Below are positions 32,801 to 41,890 of a stretch of 64,000 bases of DNA, piece after piece (the stretch's first letter is position 1; each line of letters opens with the position of its first letter). The stretch is from JBBWZH01 sp035544115. GTDB lineage: Bacteria > Actinomycetota > Actinomycetes > Mycobacteriales > CADCTP01. The notes under the pieces are model-generated. The model did not search any database. It was not told the DNA's origin and was given only the letters and a program-made list of their open reading frames with translations. Made by a program: the position numbers and the translations under genes. The stretch covers positions 1,240,001-1,304,000 of the forward strand of contig OY970235.1 in the NCBI GenBank assembly GCA_963714145.1, given 5' to 3'.

Positions 32801-35317
32801 CTAATTGGGCTCTTGCTTTCCATCCACGTCTGCCCGGCCACCCATCTCGCCGGCACGTGTGCCTGTTCGCATGATGTCAGCAAGGAGATTTGCTGTCGTG
32901 ATCGTATTAGAATGGGCAGCGCCTAGGATTCTGCGTTGGCGTGCCAGTGTTTCTTCGGCCAGATTCTGTGCCGCTTCACGATATCCAAGTGAAGTCAGGT
33001 GCGCCGCGAGGCAGCTCGCCGTATCTAGAGTCTCGTGATGATCAGGTCCAAGCACTTGTTGTTGCTTGGCCAGGGTATCCGCGGTCAGGCGTCGGGCACC
33101 CTCGTGGTCGCCCAGAGCCCCGAGACTATTGGCCAACGCGCCAGCGACCCGCAACGTATCAGGGTGCTGGCCGCCTGCTTGTTCTCGGAGGCGGACCAAC
33201 GTGTCCTCGTTTAGCGCCCGTGCGTGCTCATGCTCGCCAAGCTTGGACAGATCGTTAGCTAGGTTATGGCAGGTATGGAGAGTGTCGAGATGGTTGTCGC
33301 CCACAGTCCGGCGGAGCCGATCAAGAGTATCCTCATTCAGTGTTCGAGCCTGCTCAAACTGGCCAAGGTGGCGTAGGTCGTATGCAAGGTTCGTGGCGCT
33401 GACTAATGTCGTCAAGTGGTCAGGGCCCAACTGTCGCCGCCGCCGAATAAGGACATCATGCTTGAGGGCTCGAGCGGTCTCGTGCTCGCCGAGCACACTG
33501 AGTACGGCTCCGAGGTTGTGGGCCACAGCGATCGTGTCTGCGTGATCGTCGCCCAGGAGGACTCGATAGGCGCCATGGTGGGCGGTGTCCAGTCGACGGG
33601 CCGCGTTGTAGTCGCCACGGGCGAACAAGTACCAGCAATACGCCGCCAGCGTTCCCCGAAGGTGGTGTCGGTCCTCGAGTCCAAGGCTCGCCGACAGATG
33701 GAGCAGATGGGCGCCTAGAGCGGTCCATGTGGGCCAGGTCGTCGGGTCTTGTGGGTCACTGGTGGCGGCAGTGGTCACTAGGCGGCAGACGGTATCCGCG
33801 GTAGATTGGTGGGCATCGGGCATTTGATGCGCGCGGACGACTGCGGAGACCAGTCGGTGTACCTGTATCGCGTCGCCGTCACGGCGGGCGAGTGAAAAGC
33901 TAAGTAGTATGCCTATCAAGTCATCGAAATCAACTTCTGAAGCCACCACAGCGGCCTGACCTGAAGTGAGCAAGATGTCGTGATGCTCGCGAAACAGGCT
34001 CAGAGGGATCGGGTGCGGGCCTAGATGCGCACATAGCTGGAGTAATTGGACGGCCGCTGGAGTACGTTGCTGGAGGCGGTCGAGTGTCAGTTCCCAGGCG
34101 GTGTCAACGCTTCCGCCGTAAACGAGATCCCGGCCGCGGCTGATCATCTGGCCGCGGCTGTTGCGGAACCGCTCCAAGTATGTAGCGGGGGTGAGGCCAG
34201 TAGTCTCCAGGTACGCTGCTGCTTGCTCGACGGCTAGTGGTAGGTCACCAAGTTCGTCGGCTAGGCCATCCGCTGTCACGGAATCCAGATTGCCGACGCG
34301 CCGAGACAACAATAGTCTTGTCTCGGCGCGGGCCAGCATGTCGACTTGGATCCGCGTTGCTACTCCACCCCATACGGGATTGCGTGAGGTGATTAGTATG
34401 TTGCCGCCGATCGGGAGCCAAGACTGGATGTCCTGTGCGAGCTCGACATTGTCGAATATCAGTAGCCAGTCGGTTCGCTGCCGTAGGGCGGCCAGCACCG
34501 AGGCGGCGTCCTGACCGACCTCGCCGCTCAGGGAGAGTCCGAGCGGGACGCCGAGTCCGGCGATCCTCTCTCCAATCAGACTCGCTTGCTCCGCATCTAT
34601 CCACCAGACGAGCGAGTAGTCATGTGCATGTCGCCAAGCGTACTCGATTGCCAACTGCGTCTTACCGACCCCGCCGAGGCCGTGCAGTGCGGTTGCCGCA
34701 CTGATCCCTGTTACAGCGACACGTCCATCTGCGGTCAACTGACGGTGGATGGTCTCGAGTAGATCGTCTCGCCCGGTGAAGGTGGCGAGACGTCCTGGCA
34801 CGTTCCATGCCGCAGGCCGATGAGGCGTCGGTGCTGCGGCATCCGTCGGCGTGGGTGGCCTGACCCCAAGCGCGATCAGTTTGGTCTCTATGAGGTCTGC
34901 GAATCCCGCTGGGGTTACTTGGTCGACCTTGATCGCGACCATGTCGGATAGCAGGCCAGGCAGATCAGTGTCATCGAATCGGGCCGGTAGCACGTATTCC
35001 CGGCGCTCCCGCACGGCACGATTGAGCGCGGACCGACGTTCCAATCGGGTCCAGTCTCGTGCGGCATACTCTGCGGAGATGAACACAACAACTGCAGCTG
35101 CCTGATCCGCGTAGATCCTCGGCAGTTCTTCGGCCAGGTATTTACCCCACAGGTCGATCTGCTCGTCTGCGTCGTAGAAGCAGCGCACGCCGCGTGACTT
35201 CAGTTCCGCGGCGACTTCCATCACGTACGATTGCTGCGCGCCCGCGAACGATAGTGCTACATCCCACCGCCAGCCTGAGGACGCGGCCTGCCGGATCCCT
35301 GTCATGCTTAGTAGCAT
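32801..35317 (-). CDS. TIR-NB-ARC-TPR (TIR-NLR) putative immune receptor
   Basis: 838 residues from ATG 35317 (ATG 35305 is the alternative). A TIR domain covers about residues 15-150: WDVALSFAGAQQSYVMEVAAEL, FYDADEQIDLWGKYLAEEL, and VVVFISAEYAARDWTRLE, whose last glutamate is at the usual NADase position. The NB-ARC P-loop LHGLGGVGKTQ is near residue 215, with DWLLIFDNVE after it. TPR_10/12 repeats fill 580-820. Such proteins are NLR-like defence receptors, in which oligomerisation activates the TIR effector. Its DNA is visibly less GC-rich than the neighbours and uses more A/T third bases, suggesting recent acquisition. Confidence 0.88.
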   Translation of the reverse strand: MLLSMTGIRQAASSGWRWDVALSFAGAQQSYVMEVAAELKSRGVRCFYDADEQIDLWGKYLAEELPRIYADQAAAVVVFISAEYAARDWTRLERRSALNRAVRERREYVLPARFDDTDLPGLLSDMVAIKVDQVTPAGFADLIETKLIALGVRPPTPTDAAAPTPHRPAAWNVPGRLATFTGRDDLLETIHRQLTADGRVAVTGISAATALHGLGGVGKTQLAIEYAWRHAHDYSLVWWIDAEQASLIGERIAGLGVPLGLSLSGEVGQDAASVLAALRQRTDWLLIFDNVELAQDIQSWLPIGGNILITSRNPVWGGVATRIQVDMLARAETRLLLSRRVGNLDSVTADGLADELGDLPLAVEQAAAYLETTGLTPATYLERFRNSRGQMISRGRDLVYGGSVDTAWELTLDRLQQRTPAAVQLLQLCAHLGPHPIPLSLFREHHDILLTSGQAAVVASEVDFDDLIGILLSFSLARRDGDAIQVHRLVSAVVRAHQMPDAHQSTADTVCRLVTTAATSDPQDPTTWPTWTALGAHLLHLSASLGLEDRHHLRGTLAAYCWYLFARGDYNAARRLDTAHHGAYRVLLGDDHADTIAVAHNLGAVLSVLGEHETARALKHDVLIRRRRQLGPDHLTTLVSATNLAYDLRHLGQFEQARTLNEDTLDRLRRTVGDNHLDTLHTCHNLANDLSKLGEHEHARALNEDTLVRLREQAGGQHPDTLRVAGALANSLGALGDHEGARRLTADTLAKQQQVLGPDHHETLDTASCLAAHLTSLGYREAAQNLAEETLARQRRILGAAHSNTITTANLLADIMRTGTRAGEMGGRADVDGKQEPN

Positions 35318-35471
35318 TCCAGAACTGGGACCGATTGGCGCTGCTTCGCGGCAGAGTGTCCTGTTACGGAGGGCCGCGGGTAGTCCGGACAAGCAGTGTG
35401 CGGCAGCCCTGGGGATCAGCTGCTCTCGTGACTCTGCCGTCGCGACAGGTACTTGATGCACAGCCGTGGGG

Positions 35472-35502
35472 TTGACCTTGCCCCTGGGGGAGGGCGGACG
35501 GT
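35472..35502 (+). promoter_or_regulatory. MerR-type promoter with 19-bp spacer
   Basis: TTGACC (35472-35477) and the weak hexamer GACGGT (35497-35502) are separated by 19 bases. The spacer carries the approximate inverted repeat CCTTGCCCC/GGGGGAGGG. Over-long spacers with a central dyad are the hallmark of MerR-controlled promoters. It lies 40 bases before the MerR gene, so autoregulation is likely. Confidence 0.5.
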
Positions 35503-35541
35503 GTCCGGGCCGGGCGTCCCGCCCGGACGGAGGGACGAGGC

Positions 35542-36375
35542 GTGGAACTGTTGCCGATCGGTGAGTTCGCCCGGCGCGCGGTGCTGTCGCCGAAGGCGCT
35601 GCGGCTCTACGACGAGCTCGGTGTGCTGCGGCCGGCCCGGGTCGACCCGGTGAACGGCTACCGCTGGTACCGGCCGGACCAGGTCGAGCGGGCCCGGCTG
35701 GTCGCGCTGCTGCGCCGGCTGGACATGCCGCTGGCCCGGATCGGCGCGGTGCTGGAGCTCGACGGACCGGCCGCGGCGGCCGCGGTCGGCGGGTTCTGGG
35801 CCGAGCTGCAGGCCCGGTCGGCGGCGCAGCGGGCGCTCGTCACGTACCTCCGCGACCTGCTCACCGGAGGAGAACCCACGATGCCCGACCCACAGCTCCG
35901 CGCGGTCGCCGACCGCAGCCTGCTCACCGTCACCGGCCACGTGCACGCCGCCGAGCTCGGCGACTTCCTCGGCTCGGCGCTGACCCGGTTCCGGGAGACC
36001 GGGCCGGCCGCGCCGCTGCCCTGGCCGGACAACTGTCCGTTCGTCGTGTACTACGGCGAGGTCAGCGCGGACGGGGACGGCCCGGTCGAGCTGTGCCGCC
36101 CGGTCGACGCCGGCCCGGACACCGCGGCGCGGGCGGCCGGCGCCGTCGCGGGTGCCACGGTGCGCCGGGAGGCCGCGCACGAGGAGGTCTACCTGCGGCT
36201 GCCCCGGTCCGAGGCCGGCGACCCGCGGCTGCTGGAGGGCTACGCCGCGCTGGAACGCTGGTGCGCCGAGCAGCAGCGGGAGCCGGCCGGCGCACCGCGC
36301 CAGGTGTTCATCGCCGACTGGCGCACGGTCGGCGCCGACGAGCCCGCTTTCGACCTGGCCGTCCCGCTGCGCTGA
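35542..36375 (+). CDS. MerR family regulator with GyrI-like effector-binding domain
   Basis: 277 residues. The N-terminal MerR winged helix reads IGEFARRAVLSPKALRLYDELGVLRPARVDPVNGYRWYRPDQVERARLVALLR. A coiled dimer helix follows to about residue 115. The C-terminal half (about 120-277) resembles the BmrR/GyrI effector-binding fold: VTGHVHAAELGDFL, FVVYYGEV and QVFIADW. Such regulators sense amphipathic drugs. GGAGGGACGAGG precedes the GTG start. No obvious efflux target lies next to it. Confidence 0.85.
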   Translation: MELLPIGEFARRAVLSPKALRLYDELGVLRPARVDPVNGYRWYRPDQVERARLVALLRRLDMPLARIGAVLELDGPAAAAAVGGFWAELQARSAAQRALVTYLRDLLTGGEPTMPDPQLRAVADRSLLTVTGHVHAAELGDFLGSALTRFRETGPAAPLPWPDNCPFVVYYGEVSADGDGPVELCRPVDAGPDTAARAAGAVAGATVRREAAHEEVYLRLPRSEAGDPRLLEGYAALERWCAEQQREPAGAPRQVFIADWRTVGADEPAFDLAVPLR

Positions 36376-36562
36376 CGCGTGGACCACCCGGGCGGGCGGC
36401 CGCGGCATGGCTCCGTGGTCGACCCGGCAGGCCCCGCGTCCGGGCCGACCGCGGTCCGGCCGGACGAGCCGGGCGATCACTGCCCCGGCGTCGCGGTCGC
36501 CCTCGCCCGGCCCGGCAGGCTGCTCGCCTACAACCTGGCTACCTCGATGCCGGTCGCCCGGT

Positions 36563-36847
36563 TCACCGCGCGCAGAGCTCGTCCACGATCCAGCCGTCGT
36601 ACTCCCACCGCTGCGACCCGCTGAGCGGTACGTACGCCCGCCGCCCGTCCCGGACGATCACCACGCCGGCGGCCAACGCCCCCGGCCGGTCCCGCGACCA
36701 GGTGCTCACCGGTAGGCAGCCCTTGCCCTCACCGGCGTGCGCCGACACCGGCGGCCCATCCGGCCGCCGCAGCCACCACACCCCGAACCCCACCCCGGCC
36801 AGCACCACCAGCATCACGACGCCCCACGCCAGCCACCGCCACCTCAC
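36563..36847 (-). CDS. small single-pass membrane protein, unknown function
   Basis: 94 residues from GTG 36847, preceded by CGGGCGGGCC; alternative starts are GTG 36871 and 36907. A membrane segment WRWLAWGVVMLVVLAGVGFGVWWL lies at the N-terminus. A soluble domain of about 60 residues follows, with one cysteine and a repetitive VRDGRRAYVPLSGSQRWEYDGWIVDELC ending. I do not recognise the family. It is supported by its membrane segment and codon pattern only. Confidence 0.5.
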   Translation of the reverse strand: MRWRWLAWGVVMLVVLAGVGFGVWWLRRPDGPPVSAHAGEGKGCLPVSTWSRDRPGALAAGVVIVRDGRRAYVPLSGSQRWEYDGWIVDELCAR

Positions 36848-37074
36848 CGGCCCGCCCGGACGGTCAACCACACGCAAGAAGTCACACCAGCAGCGTATAC
36901 AGCGCACCGTATGTGCCTTCCCGCCTACGCAGCGGCCCCCCGGCACTCCGAGCCGAGCCGGCCTGGACCGCGGCAGGACCCTGTCCAGGCGCCGATCCGC
37001 GGCCGGACAAATGCCAGGGGCGGCGCTCGATCCGGGACGCCGGTTCCGGCCCGGCCGGGTCTTACGGCAGTGGC

Positions 37075-37431
37075 TCAGTCGTGTTCGGGTTCGCCGGTGA
37101 GGGCGTGGTCGGCGTGGAAGAGGGCTTCGGCCAGTAGCCGGCGGACGTGGCCGCCGCGGGCGGTGTAATGCACGTGGCGGCCGGTGCGGCGGGCGGTCAC
37201 CAGGCCGGCGAGGCGGAGCTTGGACAGGTGCTGCGAGGCGACGGTGGCGGGCACTCCGGCGAGGCCGGCAAGGGTGGTGACGTCGTGTTCGGCGCCGTCG
37301 GACAGTGCCCACAGGATCCGGAGCCGGGTGGGTTCGGCGAGCAGGGTGAACGCGGTCACGGCGGCGGCGACCTGGCGATCCGACGGGCGTCCGTCGAGAT
37401 GGTCGGGTCCGGCCGGGGCGGTCGCCTTCAC
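37075..37431 (-). CDS. ArsR/SmtB family metal-responsive repressor
   Basis: 118 residues. The winged helix core is LLAEPTRLRILWALSDGAEHDVTTLAGLAGVPATVASQHLSKLRLAGLVTARRTGRHVHYTA. The C-terminus is His/Asp-rich (LLAEALFHADHALTGEPEHD), as in zinc- or nickel-sensing alpha-5-type members. It is divergent from a cation diffusion facilitator across 47 bases that contain a triple half-site. The pair would export excess Zn, Co or Ni on de-repression. Start GTG follows GAGGAAGC. Confidence 0.9.
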   Translation of the reverse strand: MKATAPAGPDHLDGRPSDRQVAAAVTAFTLLAEPTRLRILWALSDGAEHDVTTLAGLAGVPATVASQHLSKLRLAGLVTARRTGRHVHYTARGGHVRRLLAEALFHADHALTGEPEHD

Positions 37432-37447
37432 GCTTCCTCACCTTCAC

Positions 37448-37474
37448 TGTCGTGCAGGCGACAGCATATTGTCG
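37448..37474. promoter_or_regulatory. ArsR operator: three alternating TGTCG half-sites
   Basis: TGTCG (37448), CGACA (37459) and TGTCG (37470) alternate in orientation with exact six-base spacers, forming two overlapping inverted repeats. It fills the gap between the divergent repressor and transporter genes and ends five bases before the transporter GTG. Confidence 0.75.
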
Positions 37475-37478
37475 GGCG

Positions 37479-38600
37479 GTGACTCCTCCGCATTCTGACG
37501 ACCGGTCCGGCTCCGCGCATCACGGGCATGGCCCGGGCGCCGGCCGGCAACACGCCCACCACCACTCCGACGACCATGCCCGGGTCGACGCCCGGGGGGT
37601 CCGGCGGTTGGTGCATCGGGCCGGGCACGTGGTCCGGCCGCACTCGCATGATCCGGCGGAGCGGGTGGACCCGGCGCTGGAGGGCAGCCGGGCCGGGGTG
37701 CGGGCGGTGTGGCTGTCGTTCGCCGGGCTGCTGCTGACCGCGGTGGCGCAGGGCGCCGTGGTGGCGGTGTCCGGGTCGGTGGCGCTGCTGGGTGACACGC
37801 TGCACAACGTCGCGGACGCGTTGACCGCGGTGCCGTTGGCGATCGCGTTCGTGCTGGGCCGGCGGGCGGCCTCGCGGCGGTTCACGTACGGCCTGGGCCG
37901 GGCCGAGGACCTGGCCGGGCTGGTGGTGCTGGGGCTGATCCTGCTGTCGTCGGTGGCGGCCGGGTGGGAGGCCGTGCGGCGACTGCTGGAGCCGGCGGAT
38001 GTCCGTCGGGTGTGGCTGGTGGCCGCTGCCGGGCTGGTCGGCTTCGTCGGGAACGAGGCGGTGGCCCGGTACCGGATCCGGGTCGGGCGGGCGATCGGGT
38101 CCGCGGCGCTGGTCGCCGACGGCCTGCATGCCCGTACGGATGCGTTGACGTCGGTGTCGGTGGTTGCCGCCGCGGCCGGGTCGGCGGCGGGGTGGCGGTG
38201 GGCCGACCCGGTGGTCGGCCTGGCGATCACGGTGCTGATCGGCCGGGTCCTGGTGCAGGCTGGGCGGCAGGTCTTCGCCCGGATGCTCGACGCGGTCGAC
38301 CCGGCCCTGGTCGACGACCTGGAGAACACCCTCGCCGCCATCCCCGGGGTGGACGAGGTGGGCCTGGTGCGGGCCCGCTGGGTCGGCCATGCGCTGCACG
38401 CCGACGCCGCGATCACCGCCGGACCGGATCTGTCCCTGGTCGCGGCGCACGCGCTGGCCCATGAGGCCGAGCACCGGCTGCTGCATGCCGTACCGCGGCT
38501 GGCCGGCGCCGTGGTACACGTCCACCCCGGCGGCCCGATCGGAGCGGAACACCACGCGGCGGTGGCCCATCACAAGCCCGCGGTCGCGCACCGCACGTAA
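37479..38600 (+). CDS. cation diffusion facilitator (CDF) family metal exporter
   Basis: 373 residues. A His-rich N-terminus (HHGHGPGAGRQHAHHH) is followed by six membrane segments. The paired metal-site motifs are visible: HNVAD in SVALLGDTLHNVADALTAVPL, and HARTD in LVADGLHARTDALTSVSV. A cytosolic C-terminal domain (VDEVGLVRARWVGHALHADAAI) completes the protein. It exports divalent cations such as Zn(II) or Co(II) by proton antiport. GTG 37479 is chosen as the first start after the operator; GTG 37452 would lie inside it. Confidence 0.9.
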   Translation: MTPPHSDDRSGSAHHGHGPGAGRQHAHHHSDDHARVDARGVRRLVHRAGHVVRPHSHDPAERVDPALEGSRAGVRAVWLSFAGLLLTAVAQGAVVAVSGSVALLGDTLHNVADALTAVPLAIAFVLGRRAASRRFTYGLGRAEDLAGLVVLGLILLSSVAAGWEAVRRLLEPADVRRVWLVAAAGLVGFVGNEAVARYRIRVGRAIGSAALVADGLHARTDALTSVSVVAAAAGSAAGWRWADPVVGLAITVLIGRVLVQAGRQVFARMLDAVDPALVDDLENTLAAIPGVDEVGLVRARWVGHALHADAAITAGPDLSLVAAHALAHEAEHRLLHAVPRLAGAVVHVHPGGPIGAEHHAAVAHHKPAVAHRT

Positions 38601-38616
38601 GCCCTGCAACCGACCC

Positions 38617-39804
38617 TCATCGAGCCAGGCGCTGGGCCGTCCCGGCTGGCCCCGGGTCGCCCCTGGTGGCGGCGAGGACCACGTCGAGGACGGCCGCGGC
38701 GGTGGGCATCTGCTCGATTTCGGCGCGGAGCCGGCCGGCCGCCTGCCGGAAGGACGGCTCGGTGAGGAGCCGGCCGAGCGCCTCGGCCACCGCGTCGGCG
38801 CTGATGTCGGCGGGGTCAAGGCCCAGCGCGGCGCCGGTGGGCAGCAGCGCCGCGGTGTTGAACGGCTGGTCGGTGCCCTGCGGCAGGCACAGCTGCGGCA
38901 GGCCGTGGCACAAGGCGCCGAGCATGGTGCCGGCGCCGGCGTGTGACACCACCGCCCGGCAGTGTGGCAGCACGGCCGCCTGCGGGATGAACGGCGCCGT
39001 GTGCACCGCGGCCGGCAATGGGCCGAGCCGGGCCGGGTCGAAGCCCGGCCCGGTGGTCGTGATCAGGTTGACCGGCCAGCGCAGGCACCCGTCGATCACG
39101 GCGCGGAACACCGCCGGCGCCTGATTCATGATCGTGCCGAGGGTGAGGTAGACGGTGTCCGGGTGCGGCAGCGCGGAGAAATCCGGCAGCGGGGCGGCGT
39201 CCGGGCCGAGCTCACCCGCAGACGGCCGCAGCGGGTGGATCACGGTCCACGGACCCGGGTCGGCCCCGCGCAGGCCGGGCGGGCAGATGTCCAGGTACGG
39301 CGCGGCGAAGACGTCCGGGATGGGGTCCCGCAGGCCGGCATCGGTGATGGCCGATCCGATCGCCGCGGCGAAGTAGCCGGTGTTCGGGACCATCGGGCCG
39401 TAGCCGTGGGTGACGTGCGGTATCCCGTGCATGCCGGCGGCGGTCGGCGAGCCCAGCTCCAGCGTGTCATGCACGACGAGATCGGGCCGCCAGGTCTGGA
39501 GCAGCTCGAGCACGTCCCGGGCGCGATCGACGGCGCCAGCCCCGAACAGGTGCCGCGCGGCGAATCCGGGCTGCTGCTCCGCGGGCAGCTCGCTGATCGT
39601 CGTCTGGTCCGGCATCCGGTCGTAGGACTCGGCCAGCGTGACGCCGGAACGGTGGGCGGTGCCGCCGAGCTGACCGATCAGCGCCGACATGTCGCCGCCG
39701 GAGGACACCACGACCTCGTGGCCGGCCTGCTGCGCCGCCCGGATCAACGGCACCATCGGCAGCAGATGGCCATAACCGGGCCAGGAACCGAACAGGATTC
39801 GCAT
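38617..39804 (-). CDS. GT-B fold glycosyltransferase (MGT/UGT-like, macrolide-type)
   Basis: 395 residues. It begins MRILFGSWPGYGHLLPMVPL, the usual start of this class. The C-terminal nucleotide-sugar site is AVVSHAGAGTMLGALCHGLPQLCLPQGTDQPFNTAAL. Family members transfer sugars to polyketides, flavonoids or antibiotics; there is no biosynthetic cluster here, so the acceptor is unknown. ATG 39804 follows GGGGAG. It converges on the CDF gene with a 16-base gap. Confidence 0.9.
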   Translation of the reverse strand: MRILFGSWPGYGHLLPMVPLIRAAQQAGHEVVVSSGGDMSALIGQLGGTAHRSGVTLAESYDRMPDQTTISELPAEQQPGFAARHLFGAGAVDRARDVLELLQTWRPDLVVHDTLELGSPTAAGMHGIPHVTHGYGPMVPNTGYFAAAIGSAITDAGLRDPIPDVFAAPYLDICPPGLRGADPGPWTVIHPLRPSAGELGPDAAPLPDFSALPHPDTVYLTLGTIMNQAPAVFRAVIDGCLRWPVNLITTTGPGFDPARLGPLPAAVHTAPFIPQAAVLPHCRAVVSHAGAGTMLGALCHGLPQLCLPQGTDQPFNTAALLPTGAALGLDPADISADAVAEALGRLLTEPSFRQAAGRLRAEIEQMPTAAAVLDVVLAATRGDPGPAGTAQRLAR

Positions 39805-40041
39805 CGGACGCAACTCCCCGGGGCACGCACTCGTTGCGGGCGAACCGCCCTCGTCCCCGGCCCGCGCCGCGGTGGAACGGCTGCGCGGAACTCTGCCGGG
39901 TCGACCAGCCGTCATCAATAGTCGCCCGGCGGACAGCTGCCGCGCTCGCCGCCGGCCGCAGCTGTCCGGCCGGGCACTTGTAGGCTGGCGCGCCGAGCTG
40001 GAGTCTCGACAGATTGTTCGGATCGCGAGGAGCGACGAGCC

Positions 40042-40272
40042 ATCAAACGTGGACGGTATCTGGCGCCGTTCGACCGGCTGGCTGATCCAAGGCTGCTGAT
40101 GGACCTCGCGAGCCTCGCCGAGTCCAGCGGCTGGGACGGTCTGTTCCTGTGGGATCGGATCGCCTATCCGCCTCGGGGCCGCGCCGTCGCCGACCCGTGG
40201 GTGGCGCTCAGCGCCGTCGCCGTGGCGACCGGGACCCTCCGGCTCGGGCCGATGGCGCCACGGTCCCATTCG
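40042..40272 (+). pseudogene. truncated LLM-class (luciferase-like) flavin oxidoreductase
   Basis: The reading MDLASLAESSGWDGLFLWDRIAYP...VADPWVALSAVAVATGTLRLGPM is the N-terminal quarter of an F420/FMN-dependent luciferase-like oxidoreductase. The frame runs back to an ATC codon at 40042, nine bases after AGGAG, where family members have ATG, so the start appears mutated. Similarity stops near 40270, where lower-GC DNA begins. The gene is cut at the left edge of the island that follows. Confidence 0.8.
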
Positions 40273-40282
40273 CTGCTCGCCA

Positions 40283-41581
40283 TTACCAGTTTCGACTTGT
40301 ATCACCCGAGAGAGAGTTCGCCCCCCACCGGCGGTCCTTACCAGGGAATCCCTGCGGAGGCTCAGGACCGTCATACTCCCATTGGTTTGGTGGCGGACCC
40401 GAGGCGCCGATCGCGAAGCACCAGCCGGTCACCGTCTGGCGCCAGGCAAACCATGTTTTCCCGTTCTTCGCTACTCTCATCGTAATGCCATGCTCGGATG
40501 GTAGGCCTTGCGCGGTGAAGCTGTCGCTCAGGAGGTTAAGCAGATCCGCTCGGTACCGACCTCGATGATTCTCGTTCCGGTACCACCCCATCTGGCTGGT
40601 CGCCAGCCAGTGAAGCGCGCGTGTCGTTTCCTTGAATTCGCGGCGATCGAGACGACGACCGTCGGCATCAGTCTCATCTGATCCGGCGTAGTGCCGAAGG
40701 CGGTCCTGCTCCTCCTCGACCGCTCGGTCCGCGTCCCGCTGAGCGCCGAGCCGTTCCTCGATGGCTCGTCTGGCGGCCGCCAGGGTGGGTGCGGCCGTTA
40801 GCTGACGCATCGAGTGCCACGGGAAGCTTCGTAGTCGGCGGCTCCTGATGTGGAATTTTGTGGCCAGGGCCAGTCTTGCACGCCAGCGTGCACGTCGGTT
40901 GTCCGTAGCCCAGTTGACTCCGCGGAAGGCCCAGTCATAGGTGGAGTAGAGGCTGAGGAGGTAAATGAACGGCAGAAGTCCGAGCGTGAGCCAGATTGGC
41001 AGGACAAGCTGCAGCAGTACAGTCTGCTTATCGAGATCTCCCCAGTTGACGTACAGCTGGCGAGACACGTAGGCGAGCAGTGACAATCCGCCGATGGCGA
41101 GCAAGCTATCCGTGAGCTTCTTGACCACGCTGTAGCGGCTGGCGGTTCCAGTATAGGCGGAAAGCATCGCTACAAAGATGAACACCGGCTGGAGCAATAG
41201 CTCGGCAGCAAGATTGAGAACGAACAGATTCGTGAAGAACTCAAGGAACGTTGTGATGCCGAACACCTCAATAGCGCGACGTCGGAAGAAATGCGGCTCC
41301 TGCGTTGCCTTGTTCAAATTGAAGAACAGCGCCAGAGCTGAGACAACGAACCAAACGATGGTGTCCTTAAGTAGGCTGGGTCGCCAAAAGGATACCTTTG
41401 AGCCAAGCCACGCTTCGAGCACCACGTAGCCGACCATGCCGGTGAAGGGTACGAGAATGCCGGGACTCGAGGCTGCCCGGAAGACCTTACCAAAGCTGAA
41501 TCGAATATCTCTCTTCGACAGAACGAAAACGAGGAAGACTCCGAGCCAGAAGAGAAGCGCCCACTCGCGGTTATTTGGCAT
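40283..41581 (-). CDS. multi-pass membrane protein with C-terminal cytosolic domain, unknown family
   Basis: 432 residues. Six or seven hydrophobic segments fill residues 5-215 (WALLFWLGVFLVFVL, TIVWFVVSALALFF, LLPFIYLLSLYS). A charged coiled-coil stretch around 270-300 (EERLGAQRDADRAVEEEQDRLRHY) follows. A globular tail has GKTWFAWRQTVTGWCFAIGASG. I do not recognise it. AGGAG lies nine bases before the ATG. The DNA is less GC-rich than the chromosome average, fitting island cargo. Confidence 0.75.
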   Translation of the reverse strand: MPNNREWALLFWLGVFLVFVLSKRDIRFSFGKVFRAASSPGILVPFTGMVGYVVLEAWLGSKVSFWRPSLLKDTIVWFVVSALALFFNLNKATQEPHFFRRRAIEVFGITTFLEFFTNLFVLNLAAELLLQPVFIFVAMLSAYTGTASRYSVVKKLTDSLLAIGGLSLLAYVSRQLYVNWGDLDKQTVLLQLVLPIWLTLGLLPFIYLLSLYSTYDWAFRGVNWATDNRRARWRARLALATKFHIRSRRLRSFPWHSMRQLTAAPTLAAARRAIEERLGAQRDADRAVEEEQDRLRHYAGSDETDADGRRLDRREFKETTRALHWLATSQMGWYRNENHRGRYRADLLNLLSDSFTAQGLPSEHGITMRVAKNGKTWFAWRQTVTGWCFAIGASGPPPNQWEYDGPEPPQGFPGKDRRWGANSLSGDTSRNW

Positions 41582-41890
41582 GGCACACAGCTCCTGCTAA
41601 CTGACACATTTCAGCACTCCTGGAGATCTGCGACATACTTCGCAGATGGGACGATCTGCGCGGAGTTCTCCCCGAACCGCTCTTGATGGTTGATAAACGA
41701 TAGCGAGTTGGCGAGAGAGTGAAAGCAAGCCGCGCCGACGGCGCGGCTTGGTGGGAGTGGAGGCAGGGGTCGGCAAAGTCGCGCTGGGGTCGCGGCCGCG
41801 ACACGCCGGTGTGAGGGGGTAGTGGTGCGGGCACGGTCCGCGAGTTGATCATGGCGGTTCTCACGCCTGCCAGATCGACTTCGAGGGTCC
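41582..41890. other. intergenic region of the island with a strong hairpin
   Basis: No gene is visible. It holds the promoter side of the membrane-protein gene. A hairpin at 41726-41750 (CAAGCCGCGCC, loop GAC, perfect complement) could terminate rightward or leftward transcripts. Confidence 0.55.
41726..41750. terminator. 11-bp perfect stem hairpin
   Basis: CAAGCCGCGCC pairs perfectly with GGCGCGGCTTG across a three-base loop. It resembles an intrinsic terminator without T-tract; the gene it serves is unclear. Confidence 0.5.

Noticed and set aside
36379..36624. possible 81-aa plus-strand gene after MerR
   Set aside because: Low-complexity product with no family, overlapping the better supported small membrane protein on the other strand.
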